Assembly (NCBI RefSeq): GCF_001270745.1
Contig: NZ_KQ434751.1
Coordinates: 1 to 64,000, forward strand
DNA length: 64,000 bases
Reading direction: 5' to 3'
Source of the DNA: Jiangella muralis
Lineage (GTDB): Bacteria > Actinomycetota > Actinomycetes > Jiangellales > Jiangellaceae
The notes beneath the pieces are model-generated. The model did no database searches and was not told where the DNA came from. It saw only the letters and a list, made by a program, of their open reading frames with translations. The position numbers were made by a program, and so were the translations under genes. Positions 26,568 through 35,490 of this stretch are shown here, piece after piece. Positions within the stretch are counted from its first letter, which is position 1. The number at the start of each line of letters is the position of its first letter.

Positions 26568-28184
26568 TCAGCTGGTGAACTCCTCCAGCGCCTGCTGAGC
26601 CTGCTCGAGCCACGACTTGCGGGCGGTGATGGCCTCCTCGGCCTCGCGCAGCTTGCGCTCGTTGCCGGCCTCGCGGGCCTTGGCGGCCTTCGACTCCAGG
26701 TCGGCGATCGACGCCTCGAGCTGCGTGACCGTGGCCTGAGCACGCGCCCGGGCCTCGGGGTTGGACCGCTGCCACTCGTTCTGCTCGGCCTCGCGGATGG
26801 CGTCCTCGACCTTGCGCATGCGGCCCTCGATCGAGCGCATGGAGTCGCGCGGCACGTGGCCGGCGTCCTCCCAGCGCTCCTGCAGCCCACGCAGCTGCTG
26901 GCGGGCGGCCTTCCAGTCGGTGATCGGCAGCAGCGCCTCGGCCTGCGTGAGGATGCCCTCCTTGACCTCGAGGTTGGCCACCTGCTCGTCGTCGCGCTGG
27001 GACTGGTGCGTGGTCCGGGCGCCGAAGAAGATGTCCTGAGCGGCCCGGAACCTCTTCCACAGGCTGTCCTCGACGCCGCGCGGCGCCGGCCCGGCGGCCT
27101 TCCACTGCGACATCAGCTCGCGGTAGCGCCGCGACGTCGGACCCCAGTCGGTCGAGCCGCTGATCTCCTCGGCCTCGGCGAGGATGCGCTCCTTGATGAC
27201 GCGGGCCTCGTCGCGGCGCTCGGCCAGCTCGGAGAAGTGCGCCTTGCGCCGGCGGGTGTAGTGCGTGCGGGCGGACGAGAACCGGCGCCACAGCTCGTCG
27301 TCGGTGCCGCGGTCGAGCCGGGGCAGGCCCTTCCACTCCTCGAGCAGGCCGCGCAGGGTGTCGGCGCCGTTGCGCCAGTCGTTGCCCTCGGCGATGGCCT
27401 CGGCCTGCGACGCGATCTGCTCCTTGCGCCCGCGCGCCTCGTCCAGCGCCTTCGCCCGGGCGGCGCGGCGCTCGGCCCGCCGCTCGGCGATGCGGGCGTC
27501 GAGGGCGTCGAGCCGGGTCGTCAGCGCGCCGAGGTCGCCGATGGCGTGCGCCTCGGCGATCTGCGCGCGCACCTTCGAGACGCCCTGGGCGGTGTCGTCG
27601 GGCGCGGCGGCGCCGGACTCGAGCCGGGTCTCCAGCAGGTCGACCTGCACGGCGAGGTCCTCGTACTTGCGCACGAAGAAGGCCAGCGCCTCCTCGGGCT
27701 TGCCGACCTGCCACGAGCCGATGCTGCGCTCGCCCTCGGCGGTGCGGACGTACACCTCGCCGGTCTCGTCGACGCGGCCCCACTCGTTGGAGGCGACGGT
27801 GGGCGCGGCCGGCCCGGCAGGTGCGGGCGCCGGCTCAGCGGCCGCGGGCTCAGCGGGCGCGGGCTCAGCGGGCGCGGGCTCAGCGGGCGGGGCCTCGGCG
27901 GCCTCGGGCTCGGCCGCAGCGGGCGCCGGCGCCACGTCGGCCGGGGTCGGCACGGGCGCCGGTTCGGGAGCGGCGTCCTCGGCCGGCGCTCCGGCCGGCT
28001 CCGATGCTTCCTCCGACGGCACGTCCGGCGCTGCCTCCGACGGCGCCTCGGCCGCGAGGGCTGCGGGCGTGGCGGCTTCGGGCGCCGGCTCGGCGGCGCT
28101 CGGGGACTCGGGGGCCGTGGGCTCGACTTCCGCGGCAGGCGTCGCCGGGTCGTCGTGCTCGGGGCTACCAGTCGTGTTCGTCAC
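26568..28184 (-). CDS. DUF349 domain protein
   Basis: A 538-residue protein. The first 170 residues are low-complexity Ala/Pro/Glu with EPAPAEPAPAEPA-type repeats. The rest is charged helical sequence with repeated DUF349 units (W-x-A-x-(G/P)-x-(A/P)-R...LW-x-RF, for example LDRGTDDELWRRFSSART and APRGVEDSLWKRFRAAQ), probably coiled coil. DUF349 proteins include ZapA-linked and stringent-response neighbours, but the function is unknown. The start is a GTG preceded by GAGGA on the minus strand. The ppi gene lies upstream on the same strand, as in Streptomyces. Confidence 0.85.
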   Translation of the reverse strand: MTNTTGSPEHDDPATPAAEVEPTAPESPSAAEPAPEAATPAALAAEAPSEAAPDVPSEEASEPAGAPAEDAAPEPAPVPTPADVAPAPAAAEPEAAEAPPAEPAPAEPAPAEPAAAEPAPAPAGPAAPTVASNEWGRVDETGEVYVRTAEGERSIGSWQVGKPEEALAFFVRKYEDLAVQVDLLETRLESGAAAPDDTAQGVSKVRAQIAEAHAIGDLGALTTRLDALDARIAERRAERRAARAKALDEARGRKEQIASQAEAIAEGNDWRNGADTLRGLLEEWKGLPRLDRGTDDELWRRFSSARTHYTRRRKAHFSELAERRDEARVIKERILAEAEEISGSTDWGPTSRRYRELMSQWKAAGPAPRGVEDSLWKRFRAAQDIFFGARTTHQSQRDDEQVANLEVKEGILTQAEALLPITDWKAARQQLRGLQERWEDAGHVPRDSMRSIEGRMRKVEDAIREAEQNEWQRSNPEARARAQATVTQLEASIADLESKAAKAREAGNERKLREAEEAITARKSWLEQAQQALEEFTS

Positions 28185-28200
28185 GGTGTCCTCATCCGGG

Positions 28201-28998
28201 TCAGGCGGTGGTGACGGAATCGAGGGTGACCGGGGTGATGGGCGCGCCATCGTCCGATCCGTTGTCAGTTCCAGCGTCGGCGATACCGGTGATCACGTCC
28301 AGACCGGAGGTGATCTGGCCGAAGACGGTGTAGTCGGGCGGCAGCTGGGAGTCGCCGTACACCAGGAAGAACTGGCTGCCGTTGGTGTTCGGCCCGCCGT
28401 TGGCCATCGCCACGGTACCGGCCGGGTAGGTGGCGCCGTCGGTGTTCTCGTTGTCGTACTCGTAGCCGGGGCCGCCCGAGCCGGTGCCGGTGGGGTCGCC
28501 GCACTGCAGCACCTTCAGGGAGTCCGACGTGGTCAGGCGGTGGCAGGTGGTGGCGTTGTAGTAGCCGGCGGCGGCCAGGAAGGTCAGCGAGTTGACGGTG
28601 CACGGCGCGCCGGCGTCGAGGGTGACGGTGACCGGCGCCCCGTTGATCGTCAGCGTCGCGGTGGTCGGCAGCGGCGTCGTGAGCGCGGCAGGGTCGACGG
28701 CCGGAGGCGTGCCGAGGTTCGGGACGGCCGACTCGCCGGCGGCGCGGTAGGCGCAGGGGCCCGCTGGGGCCTCGGCGGACGGCGAGGTCTCGGAGCCGGC
28801 CGCGACCGGGTCGTCGTCGCCGCCGAGCGCGCCGGACACCAGCAACGTGCCCATGACCAGCGCCACCACGACGATGGCGGCGCCCACGACGAGGCCGATC
28901 CTCCGCCGGCGCGCCGCCTCGGCGGTCCGCCGCGCCTGCTGGCGCTCGTGGTGCTGGCGCGCGAGCTCACGTCGCCGTTGCTTGGAGCTCTGGGCCAC
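28201..28998 (-). CDS. Membrane-anchored cyclophilin-type peptidyl-prolyl isomerase
   Basis: A 265-residue protein. A basic N-terminus (SSKQRRRELARQ) is followed by a membrane helix (IGLVVGAAIVVVALVMGTLLV, about 34-54) and a Ser/Pro/Ala linker, which places the isomerase domain outside the membrane. The cyclophilin core is recognisable (FLAAAGYYNATTCHRLTTSD, GTVAMANGGPNTNGSQFFL, DYTVFGQITSGLDVITGIA). GGGAGG precedes the GTG start by 7 bases. The gene pairs with the DUF349 gene and is divergent from the MBL-hisS pair, matching M. tuberculosis Rv2582 by context. Confidence 0.92.
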   Translation of the reverse strand: MAQSSKQRRRELARQHHERQQARRTAEAARRRRIGLVVGAAIVVVALVMGTLLVSGALGGDDDPVAAGSETSPSAEAPAGPCAYRAAGESAVPNLGTPPAVDPAALTTPLPTTATLTINGAPVTVTLDAGAPCTVNSLTFLAAAGYYNATTCHRLTTSDSLKVLQCGDPTGTGSGGPGYEYDNENTDGATYPAGTVAMANGGPNTNGSQFFLVYGDSQLPPDYTVFGQITSGLDVITGIADAGTDNGSDDGAPITPVTLDSVTTA

Positions 28999-29137
28999 CG
29001 GCCATCCTCCCGCTTCGTCGCAAAACGTCCGGGAAGGCCGCGGCGACCCCCCTCCACGTCTGTGGTACGCGGAGACAGTCTAGGCAGTACACGGCGGGAA
29101 TCAGGTAACGAGTTCGCGGCGATGAGTGGCCCGCCGG

Positions 29138-29143
29138 TAACCT
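29138..29143 (+). promoter_or_regulatory. -10 box of the MBL-hisS pair
   Basis: TAACCT ends 6 bases before GTG 29150; a leaderless transcript is likely. Confidence 0.45.
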
Positions 29144-29149
29144 GCGTGG

Positions 29150-29806
29150 GTGCTCCTACTCACCGTCGTCGCGCCCGTCCTGGGCACCAACTGCTACGTC
29201 GTGGCGGCCGGGACCGGCCGCGAGTGCGTCGTCGTCGACCCCGGCATCGGGGTCGGTGAGCCGCTGGCGAAGCTGGTCGCGGAGCACGGGCTGACGCCGG
29301 TCGCCGTCCTCGTCACCCACGGTCACCTCGACCACACCCATGGGCTGAGCGAGTTGCCCGGCCTCCCCGTCCACCTGCACGAGCGCGACGCGTACCGGCT
29401 GGCAGACCCGCTCGGCTCGCTCGGGCCGCAGCTGGCGGCGCAGTTCGCCCAGTTCGGCGCCGCGTGGACGCCGCCGTCCGACGTCCGCACGTTCGACGGC
29501 GCCGAGACCGAGTTGGACCTCGCCGGCGTCGGGCTGCGCGCGATCCACGCCCCGGGCCATACCGAGGGGTCGACGCTCTACTACGCCCCCGCCGACGGCG
29601 TCGTCCTCACCGGCGATGTGCTGTTCGCGGGCACGGTGGGCCGCACTGACCTCCCCGGCGGCGACGACGCGCTCATGCGCGCGACGCTGACCCGGCTCGC
29701 GTCGGACGACGAGTTGCCCGGACTCACCACCGTCCGGCCCGGCCACGGCCCGTCGTCGACCCTCGACCGCGAACGCGCATCCAACCCGTACCTGCGAGGA
29801 CTGTAA
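29150..29806 (+). CDS. Metallo-beta-lactamase fold hydrolase (Rv2581c type)
   Basis: A 218-residue glyoxalase II-like hydrolase. The metal site is complete: THGHLDHTHG near residue 58, APGHTEGS near 126, LTGDVLF near 147 and RPGHGP near 196. The family is conserved immediately before hisS in actinobacteria. Hydrolysis of a thioester or similar bond is the family chemistry; the real substrate is unknown. hisS begins 3 bases after its stop. Confidence 0.92.
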   Translation: MLLLTVVAPVLGTNCYVVAAGTGRECVVVDPGIGVGEPLAKLVAEHGLTPVAVLVTHGHLDHTHGLSELPGLPVHLHERDAYRLADPLGSLGPQLAAQFAQFGAAWTPPSDVRTFDGAETELDLAGVGLRAIHAPGHTEGSTLYYAPADGVVLTGDVLFAGTVGRTDLPGGDDALMRATLTRLASDDELPGLTTVRPGHGPSSTLDRERASNPYLRGL

Positions 29807-29809
29807 GAC

Positions 29810-31072
29810 GTGACTGAACCTGCCTTCCGTGCCCCGAAGGGCACCTTCGACCTCGTGCCGCCGCGCGGCGAGGCCATGCTCGCCGTCCGCGACGCCATGG
29901 CCGCCCCGCTCCGCACGGCCGGCTACGGCTACGTCGAGACGCCCAGCTTCGAGGAGACGACGCTGTTCGCCCGCGGCGTCGGCGAGTCGACGGACATCGT
30001 CAGCAAGGAGATGTACTCCTTCACCACCCGCGGCGGCGACGACGTCACGCTGCGGCCGGAGGGGACGGCGCCGGTGCTGCGCGCCGTGCTCGAGAACAAC
30101 CTGCACCGTGGCGCGCTGCCGGTGAAGCTGTGGTACTCCGGGTCGTACTACCGCTACGAGCGGCCACAGAAGGGCCGGTACCGGCACTTCTCGCAGGTCG
30201 GGGCCGAGATCCTGGGCACCGAGGACGCCGCCAGCGATGCCGAGCTGATCGTCCTCGCCGTCGACGCCTACCGGGCGCTCGGGCTGACCGGCGTGCGGGT
30301 GCTGCTGAACACGCTCGGCTCGCACGAGTCCCGTCCGGCCTACCGCGAGGCCCTGCAGGAATACCTGCGCGCCCTCGACCTCGACGACGAGACCGCGCGG
30401 CGGGTGGAGCTCAACCCGCTACGGGTGCTCGACGACAAGCGGCCGGAGATCCAGAAGGCGCTGGCGTCGGCCCCGCTGATCACCGACTTCCTGTCGCCGT
30501 CCGACCGCGCCCACCACGACACCGTCCGCGCCCTGCTGACGTCGGCCGGCGTCGAGTTCGAGGACGACCCGCGGCTGGTGCGGGGCCTCGACTACTACAC
30601 CCGCACCCTGTTCGAGTTCGTCCACGACGGGCTCGGCTCGCAGTCCGCGGTCGGCGGCGGCGGCCGCTACGACGGCCTGTCCGAGCTGATCGGCGGGCCG
30701 TCGCTGCCCGGCGTCGGCTGGGCGCTCGGAGCGGACCGCACACTGCTGGCGATGGAGGCCGAAGGGCTGCCGCTGCCGGGAGCCACCGGCGTCGACGTCT
30801 TCGCCGTCCCTCTCGGAGACGAGGCGGCGGCGTGGGCGTTCGGCCTGGTGACGTCGCTGCGGCGTGAGGGCGTCGCGGCCGACCTCGCCACCGGCGGCCG
30901 CGGCCTCAAGGGCGCCATGAAGGCGGCCGACCGCAGCGGCGCCAAGTACGCCGTCGTCGTGGGGGAGCGCGACCTCGCCGAGGGCGTGGCCCAGGTGAAG
31001 GACCTCACGACCGGCGACCAGCAGGCGGTCTCGGTGAACGGTCTGGTCACCCACCTCAAACGGCTGGTGTAG
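29810..31072 (+). CDS. hisS: Histidyl-tRNA synthetase
   Basis: A 420-residue class II synthetase. Motif 2 is [20 protein letters not shown], preceded by [11 protein letters not shown]. The two histidine-specific signatures are present: [15 protein letters not shown] and the motif 3 region [15 protein letters not shown]. The C-terminal anticodon-binding domain ends normally. It is co-directional with the MBL gene and is followed by a strong hairpin. Confidence 0.96.
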   Translation: MTEPAFRAPKGTFDLVPPRGEAMLAVRDAMAAPLRTAGYGYVETPSFEETTLFARGVGESTDIVSKEMYSFTTRGGDDVTLRPEGTAPVLRAVLENNLHRGALPVKLWYSGSYYRYERPQKGRYRHFSQVGAEILGTEDAASDAELIVLAVDAYRALGLTGVRVLLNTLGSHESRPAYREALQEYLRALDLDDETARRVELNPLRVLDDKRPEIQKALASAPLITDFLSPSDRAHHDTVRALLTSAGVEFEDDPRLVRGLDYYTRTLFEFVHDGLGSQSAVGGGGRYDGLSELIGGPSLPGVGWALGADRTLLAMEAEGLPLPGATGVDVFAVPLGDEAAAWAFGLVTSLRREGVAADLATGGRGLKGAMKAADRSGAKYAVVVGERDLAEGVAQVKDLTTGDQQAVSVNGLVTHLKRLV

Positions 31073-31094
31073 CCGCCAGCGCTGGTGATGATCA

Positions 31095-31132
31095 TCGGCG
31101 ATCGACCACATGATGACGTGGTCGATCGCCGA
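31095..31132 (+). terminator. hisS terminator hairpin
   Basis: TCGGCGATCGACCAC (31095-31109) and its exact complement (31118-31132) form a 15-bp stem with an 8-base loop, 22 bases after hisS. There is no U-run. Confidence 0.65.
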
Positions 31133-31180
31133 CGGTTCGCCGGTCATCGTGCGCCGGCCGCCCCGCCCGCGGCGCGAGGT

Positions 31181-31236
31181 TGTCGGTGCCCGCCCATAGG
31201 GTGGGCACCCTCCCTAGAGGGGCGGGTCATGCCTAC
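31181..31236 (+). repeat. 56-bp palindromic repeat, copy 2
   Basis: 53 of 56 bases match the glnD copy at 4060-4115, in the same orientation. Here it is non-coding. Differences are at 31196, 31231 and 31233. It contains both hairpins of copy 1. Confidence 0.85.
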
Positions 31237-31271
31237 CCGAACGCGACGCCCGCGCTGCCCCAGTCCTCGCC

Positions 31272-31325
31272 GTTGATCATCAACCTTCTGTGCTGCTATC
31301 ACAACGCAAAAGGTTGATGTTCAAC
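31272..31325. repeat. Imperfect inverted repeat with TGATCATCAA arm
   Basis: Arms GTTGATCATCAACCTT (31272-31287) and AAGGTTGATGTTCAAC (31310-31325) pair at 15 of 16 positions over a 22-base loop. The left arm shares TGATCATCAA with the inverted repeat at 17777-17834. Confidence 0.55.
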
Positions 31326-31424
31326 CCGAGAGCGGCTAGCGGAGCCGGCCGAACGCCCGCCAAGGTGAGCGGCCGGGCAAAAATTGCGTGGCGCCGGCCG
31401 GGTTCGCCGACCACACTGTGGGCG

Positions 31425-32072
31425 ATGCTGATCGATCACTTCCCCGTCTTCGGGCTCCGGGTGCGGACCCCGAGGCTGGAGTTGCGGCTGCCCGCGCCCG
31501 AGGAGTTGGCCGAGCTGGCCGAACTGGCCATGGACGGCATCCACGAGCCGGACCTCATGCCGTTCGGGAACCCGTGGTCCGAGCTGCCGCCCGCCGACCG
31601 CGCCCGCCGGGTCATCCAGCGCCACTGGAGCACCCTGGCGGAGCTCAAGCCCGACTCGTGGGCGCTGAACCTGGTCGTCTTCCTGGACGGGCGGCCGGTC
31701 GGCGTCCAAGAGGTCGAGGCCGACGACTTCGCCATCCAGCGGCAGGTCCAGTCCGAGTCCTGGCTCGGCCTGCGCCACCACGGGCAGGGCATCGGCACCG
31801 AGATGCGCGCGGCCATGCTGCACCTGGCGTTCGCCGGGCTGGGCGCCGACGAGGCGGTGTCGGTCGGCTACCTGGACAACCACGCGTCGCTGCGGGTGTC
31901 GCGCAAGCTCGGCTACGCCGAGAACGGCACCAGTCGCGGCATCGCCAGGGGGAAGCTGGCCCTCGAGCAGCGGTTCCGGCTGACCCGGCAGGCGTGGGAC
32001 GAGCACCGCAGTGTCGACGCGACGATCGACGGGCTCGCGCCGTGCCTGCCGCTGCTGGGGGCCGTGACCTGA
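31425..32072 (+). CDS. GNAT family N-acetyltransferase (RimJ/RimL-like)
   Basis: A 215-residue protein with a GNAT fold: LRTPRLELR-like VRTPRLELRLPAPEEL at the start, ALNLVVFLDGRPVGVQEV (beta 4), the acetyl-CoA loop LRHHGQGIGTEMRAAML near residue 126 and SVGYLDNHASLRVSRKLGYAE. This is the pattern of RimJ/RimL-type enzymes that acetylate protein N-termini or small amines; the target is unknown. The start at ATG 31425 matches relatives; an open frame extends upstream into the intergenic repeats. Confidence 0.85.
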   Translation: MLIDHFPVFGLRVRTPRLELRLPAPEELAELAELAMDGIHEPDLMPFGNPWSELPPADRARRVIQRHWSTLAELKPDSWALNLVVFLDGRPVGVQEVEADDFAIQRQVQSESWLGLRHHGQGIGTEMRAAMLHLAFAGLGADEAVSVGYLDNHASLRVSRKLGYAENGTSRGIARGKLALEQRFRLTRQAWDEHRSVDATIDGLAPCLPLLGAVT

Positions 32073-32085
32073 CTTGCCACCCGTC

Positions 32086-32099
32086 CGAACGTGTGTTCG
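32086..32099 (+). promoter_or_regulatory. LexA (SOS) box before the radical SAM gene
   Basis: CGAACGTGTGTTCG fits the LexA consensus CGAACRNRYGTTYG at every position. It ends 9 bases before GTG 32109 and covers the alternative GTG at 32091, arguing against that start. The gene is predicted to be DNA-damage inducible. Confidence 0.85.
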
Positions 32100-32108
32100 A
32101 ATAGGTGG

Positions 32109-33635
32109 GTGCGCTGGGATGGTCAGGAGCTTGCGGTGGCCGACGGCGGCGCGCTGCCGGGGCTGCAGCGCATCGCCGGGCTGGTCCGCAGCGTGCGCAC
32201 GCCCGAGTTCGACGGCATCACGTTCCACGAGGTCACGTCCAAGTCGGCGCTGAACAAGGTGCCGGCGGCGGCGCACGTGCCGTTCCGGTGGACGGTGAAC
32301 CCGTACCGCGGCTGCAGCCACGCCTGCACGTACTGCCTGTCCGGCTACGCGCCCGTCAGCATGGCCGACGGCTCCACGGTGCCGCTGGCGCGGGTCCGGC
32401 CGGGCGACCACGTGCTCGGCACCCGCCGCGAGGGGCAGAGCCGCCGGCTGGTGCGCACCCAGGTGCTCGACCACTGGCGCACGTCGAAGCCGGCGTTCCG
32501 GGTCGAGCTCGACGGCGGCACGTCCATCGTCGCGAGTGGCGACCACCGGTTCCTGACCGCCGACGGATGGAAGCACGTCGCTCCGGGCGGCGACGGCGAG
32601 CCGGAGCGGCCGCACCTGACCACCCGCGACCGCCTGATGGGCCTGCGCCGCAGCGTCGTCGGTGCGGCGGTGCGGCCCGGCGACGCGCTGGCGGTCAGCT
32701 ACGTGCGGGCGATGGACGTCGAGCTGCCGATGTTCGACCTCACCACCGGCACCGGCGACTTCATCGCGCACGGCGTCGTCAGCCACAACTGCTTCGCCCG
32801 CAACACCCACACCTACCTCGACCTCGACGCGGGCGCTGACTTCGACCGGCAGGTCATCGTCAAGGTCAACGTCGCCGACGTGCTGCGGTGCGAGGTCGCC
32901 CGGCGCACCTGGGCGCGCGAGCACGTCGCCATGGGCACCAACACCGACCCGTACCAGCGCGCCGAGGGCCGCTACCGGCTGATGCCCGGCGTCATCGAGG
33001 CGCTGGCCGGGTCCGGCACGCCGTTCAGCATCCTGACGAAGGGCACGCTGCTGCGCCGCGACCTCCCGCTGCTGCGGCGCGCCGCCGAGGACGTCCCGGT
33101 CGGCATCGGGGTGTCGCTGGCGCTGCTCGACGAGACCCTGCACCGCTCCGTCGAGCCGGGCACGCCGACGCCGAAGGCGCGGCTCGACCTCATCCGGGCC
33201 GTGCGCGCGGCCGGGCTGCCGTGCACCGTCCTGCTGGCGCCGATCCTGCCCGGGCTGACCGACTCCGAGGAACAGCTGTCCGCGCTGGTCGCGGCCGTCG
33301 CCGAGGCGGGCGCCACGGGCATCAGCCACATCCCGCTGCACCTGCGGCCGGGCGCGCGGGAGTGGTATCTGGGCTGGCTGGAGGCCACCCGGCCCGACCT
33401 GCTGCCGCTCTACCGGCGGCTCTACCACGGCGGTTCGTACTCCGATCAGCGCTACCGCGACTGGCTGCGTGCCCGGGTCGAGCCGCACCTGCGCAAGCAC
33501 CGGCTCCGTGACGACGACGAACCGTCCGACCGGCCGCTCGACGACCGCCGGCACCCGCTGCACGGCAAGCGCTGGGGCCCGCGGCTCACGCCCGAGCCGG
33601 CGCCGGCAGAGCCCGGCCAGGACGCACTGTTCTGA
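32109..33635 (+). CDS. Rv2578c-family radical SAM protein with intein
   Basis: A 508-residue precursor. The mature protein after splicing would be about 356 residues and is closely like M. tuberculosis Rv2578c: ALPGLQRIAGLVRSVRTPEF, FDGITFHEV.SKSALNKVP, MGTNTDPYQRAEGRYRLMPG and TKGTLLRRDLPLLRRAAEDV. The radical SAM cluster motif CSHACTYC (C-x3-C-x2-C) is at residues 69-76 and is interrupted at its third cysteine by a mini-intein. It probably resembles spore photoproduct lyase/SplB-type radical enzymes, but its reaction is unknown. GTG 32109 gives the family start VRWDGQ. A LexA box precedes it. Confidence 0.93.
   Translation: MRWDGQELAVADGGALPGLQRIAGLVRSVRTPEFDGITFHEVTSKSALNKVPAAAHVPFRWTVNPYRGCSHACTYCLSGYAPVSMADGSTVPLARVRPGDHVLGTRREGQSRRLVRTQVLDHWRTSKPAFRVELDGGTSIVASGDHRFLTADGWKHVAPGGDGEPERPHLTTRDRLMGLRRSVVGAAVRPGDALAVSYVRAMDVELPMFDLTTGTGDFIAHGVVSHNCFARNTHTYLDLDAGADFDRQVIVKVNVADVLRCEVARRTWAREHVAMGTNTDPYQRAEGRYRLMPGVIEALAGSGTPFSILTKGTLLRRDLPLLRRAAEDVPVGIGVSLALLDETLHRSVEPGTPTPKARLDLIRAVRAAGLPCTVLLAPILPGLTDSEEQLSALVAAVAEAGATGISHIPLHLRPGAREWYLGWLEATRPDLLPLYRRLYHGGSYSDQRYRDWLRARVEPHLRKHRLRDDDEPSDRPLDDRRHPLHGKRWGPRLTPEPAPAEPGQDALF
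32334..32789 (+). other. Mini-intein (152 residues) in the radical SAM gene
   Basis: In-frame protein-splicing element. It begins at Cys (CLSGYAPVSMADGSTVPLAR; block A), has block B at SGDHRFLTADGWKHV, block F at LPMFDLTTGTGDFIAHG, and ends VVSHN before extein Cys (CFARNTH). All splicing residues (Cys1, block B His, terminal His-Asn, Cys+1) are present. There is no homing-endonuclease domain. Removing it restores RGCSHACTYCFARNTH, the uninterrupted cluster site. Confidence 0.95.
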
Positions 33636-33673
33636 CCGGGGTAATCGCCTCGCCGTCCGCGCGGCGTGTTACG

Positions 33674-33708
33674 TAGGATCGCGGGGTCAGCACAACGACC
33701 CCGAGAGG
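33674..33708 (+). promoter_or_regulatory. aspS promoter and ribosome binding site
   Basis: TAGGAT (33674-33679) as -10 and GAGAGG (33703-33708), 7 bases before GTG 33716. Confidence 0.5.
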
Positions 33709-33715
33709 ACCATCC

Positions 33716-35476
33716 GTGCTCCGCACCCACGAGGCCGGCACCTTGCGTGCCGGCCACGCCGGCCAGACCGTCACCCTCACCGGCTGGGTGGCCCGCCGCC
33801 GCGATCACGGGGGAGTGGCGTTCCTGGATCTGCGCGACGCGTCCGGGGTGGCGCAGGTGGTGGTGCGCGACGAGGCGGTGGCCCATGGGCTGCGCAACGA
33901 GTTCTGCGTGCGGGTGACGGGTCAGGTCGGCCGCCGTCCGGACGGCAACGAGAACCCGAACCTGCCCACCGGCGAGATCGAGGTCGTCGCCGACGACGTC
34001 CAGGTGCTGAGCGAGGCCGAGCCGCTGCCGTTCCAGATCGACGACCACGTCGACGTCGGCGAGGAGGTGCGGCTGAAGTACCGCTACCTCGACCTGCGCC
34101 GATCCGGCCCGGCCGCGGCCATCCGGCTGCGCAGCGCCGTCAACAAGGCCGCCCGCGACGTCCTGCTGGCCGAGGACTTCGTCGAGGTCGAGACGCCGAC
34201 GCTGACCCGTTCGACGCCGGAGGGGGCGCGCGACTTCCTGGTGCCGGCCCGGCTGCGGCCGGGGTCGTGGTACGCGCTGCCGCAGTCGCCGCAGCTGTTC
34301 AAGCAGCTGCTCATGGTGGCCGGGCTGGAGCGGTACTTCCAGATCGCCCGCTGCTACCGCGACGAGGACTTCCGCGCCGACCGCCAGCCCGAGTTCACCC
34401 AGCTCGACATCGAGATGAGCTTCGTCGAGCAGGACGACGTCATCGCGCTGGCCGAGCGGGTGCTGACGGCGCTGTGGGCGCTGGTCGGCCACGAGGTCAC
34501 GACGCCGATCCCGCGCATCACCTACCGCGACGCCATGGACCGCTTCGGCTCCGACAAGCCGGACCTGCGCTTCGGCCAGGAGCTGACCGAGGTCACCGAG
34601 CACTTCGCGAACACCGCGTTCCGGGTCTTCCAGGCGCCCTACGTCGGCGCCGTCGTGCACCCGGGCGGCGCGTCGCAGACCCGCAAGGAGCTCGACGGCT
34701 GGCAGGACTGGGCCAAGGCGCGCGGCGCCCGCGGCTTGGCGTACGTGCTGGTCGGCGCCGACGGTGAGCTGTCCGGGCCGGTCGCGAAGAACCTGTCCGA
34801 GGACGAGAAGGCCGGGCTGCCGAAGCTGGTCGGCGCGGTCCCGGGCGACGCGGTGTTCTTCGCCGCCGGCGCCCGGCGCGGGTCGCAGGCGCTGCTCGGC
34901 GCGGCCCGGCTGGAGATCGGCCGTCGCGCGGGCCTGATCGACGAGAGCGCCTGGGCGTTCACCTGGGTGGTCGACGCGCCGCTGTTCGAGCCGGTCGACG
35001 AGACCGACGACGTCGCCGTCGGGTCCGGCGCCTGGACCGCCGTGCACCACGCGTTCACGTCGCCGAAGCCCGAGTCGCTGGATACCTTCGACACCGACCC
35101 CGGCAACGCGCTGGCCTACGCCTACGACATCGTCTGCAACGGCAACGAGATCGGCGGCGGGTCGATCCGTATCCACCGGCGCGACGTGCAGGAGCGGGTC
35201 TTCCGGGTCATGGGCCTGAGCCAGGAGGAGGCGCAGGAGAAGTTCGGCTTCCTGCTCGACGCGTTCAAGTTCGGCGCCCCGCCGCACGGCGGCATCGCGT
35301 TCGGCTGGGACCGCATCACCGCGCTGCTGGCCGGCTCCGACTCCATCCGTGAGGTCATCGCGTTCCCGAAGACCGGCGGCGGCTACGACCCGCTGACCGC
35401 CGCGCCGGCGCCGATCACCGCCCAGCAACGCAAGGAGGCCGGCATCGACGCCGTCGCGGAGAAGCCCGAGAACTGA
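33716..35476 (+). CDS. aspS: Aspartyl-tRNA synthetase
   Basis: A 586-residue bacterial-type class IIb synthetase. The OB-fold anticodon domain starts [20 protein letters not shown]. Motif 2 is [20 protein letters not shown] and motif 3 is [15 protein letters not shown]. The bacterial GAD insertion lies in the middle (about residues 290-400). Whether it is tRNA-Asp specific or also charges tRNA-Asn cannot be told from this window. Its first 38 bases recur as a fragment at 37513-37550. Confidence 0.97.
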   Translation: MLRTHEAGTLRAGHAGQTVTLTGWVARRRDHGGVAFLDLRDASGVAQVVVRDEAVAHGLRNEFCVRVTGQVGRRPDGNENPNLPTGEIEVVADDVQVLSEAEPLPFQIDDHVDVGEEVRLKYRYLDLRRSGPAAAIRLRSAVNKAARDVLLAEDFVEVETPTLTRSTPEGARDFLVPARLRPGSWYALPQSPQLFKQLLMVAGLERYFQIARCYRDEDFRADRQPEFTQLDIEMSFVEQDDVIALAERVLTALWALVGHEVTTPIPRITYRDAMDRFGSDKPDLRFGQELTEVTEHFANTAFRVFQAPYVGAVVHPGGASQTRKELDGWQDWAKARGARGLAYVLVGADGELSGPVAKNLSEDEKAGLPKLVGAVPGDAVFFAAGARRGSQALLGAARLEIGRRAGLIDESAWAFTWVVDAPLFEPVDETDDVAVGSGAWTAVHHAFTSPKPESLDTFDTDPGNALAYAYDIVCNGNEIGGGSIRIHRRDVQERVFRVMGLSQEEAQEKFGFLLDAFKFGAPPHGGIAFGWDRITALLAGSDSIREVIAFPKTGGGYDPLTAAPAPITAQQRKEAGIDAVAEKPEN

Positions 35477-35490
35477 GTGCCGCCCGCGCC

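Larger units (their letters stand above)
31073..31424. other. Intergenic region hisS to GNAT with three secondary-structure elements
   Basis: No convincing gene. It holds a terminator-like hairpin (31095-31132), the second copy of the 56-bp palindromic repeat (31181-31236) and an imperfect 16-bp inverted repeat (31272-31325). The short open frame through the repeat (31085-31276) is an accident of the repeat's composition. Confidence 0.7.

Noticed and set aside
31085-31276. 63-residue open frame through repeat copy 2
   Set aside because: Its only recognisable part is the repeat-encoded peptide; no RBS and no other support.
32091-32108. GTG 32091 as start of the radical SAM gene
   Set aside because: It lies within the LexA box; the family start VRWDGQ begins at 32109.
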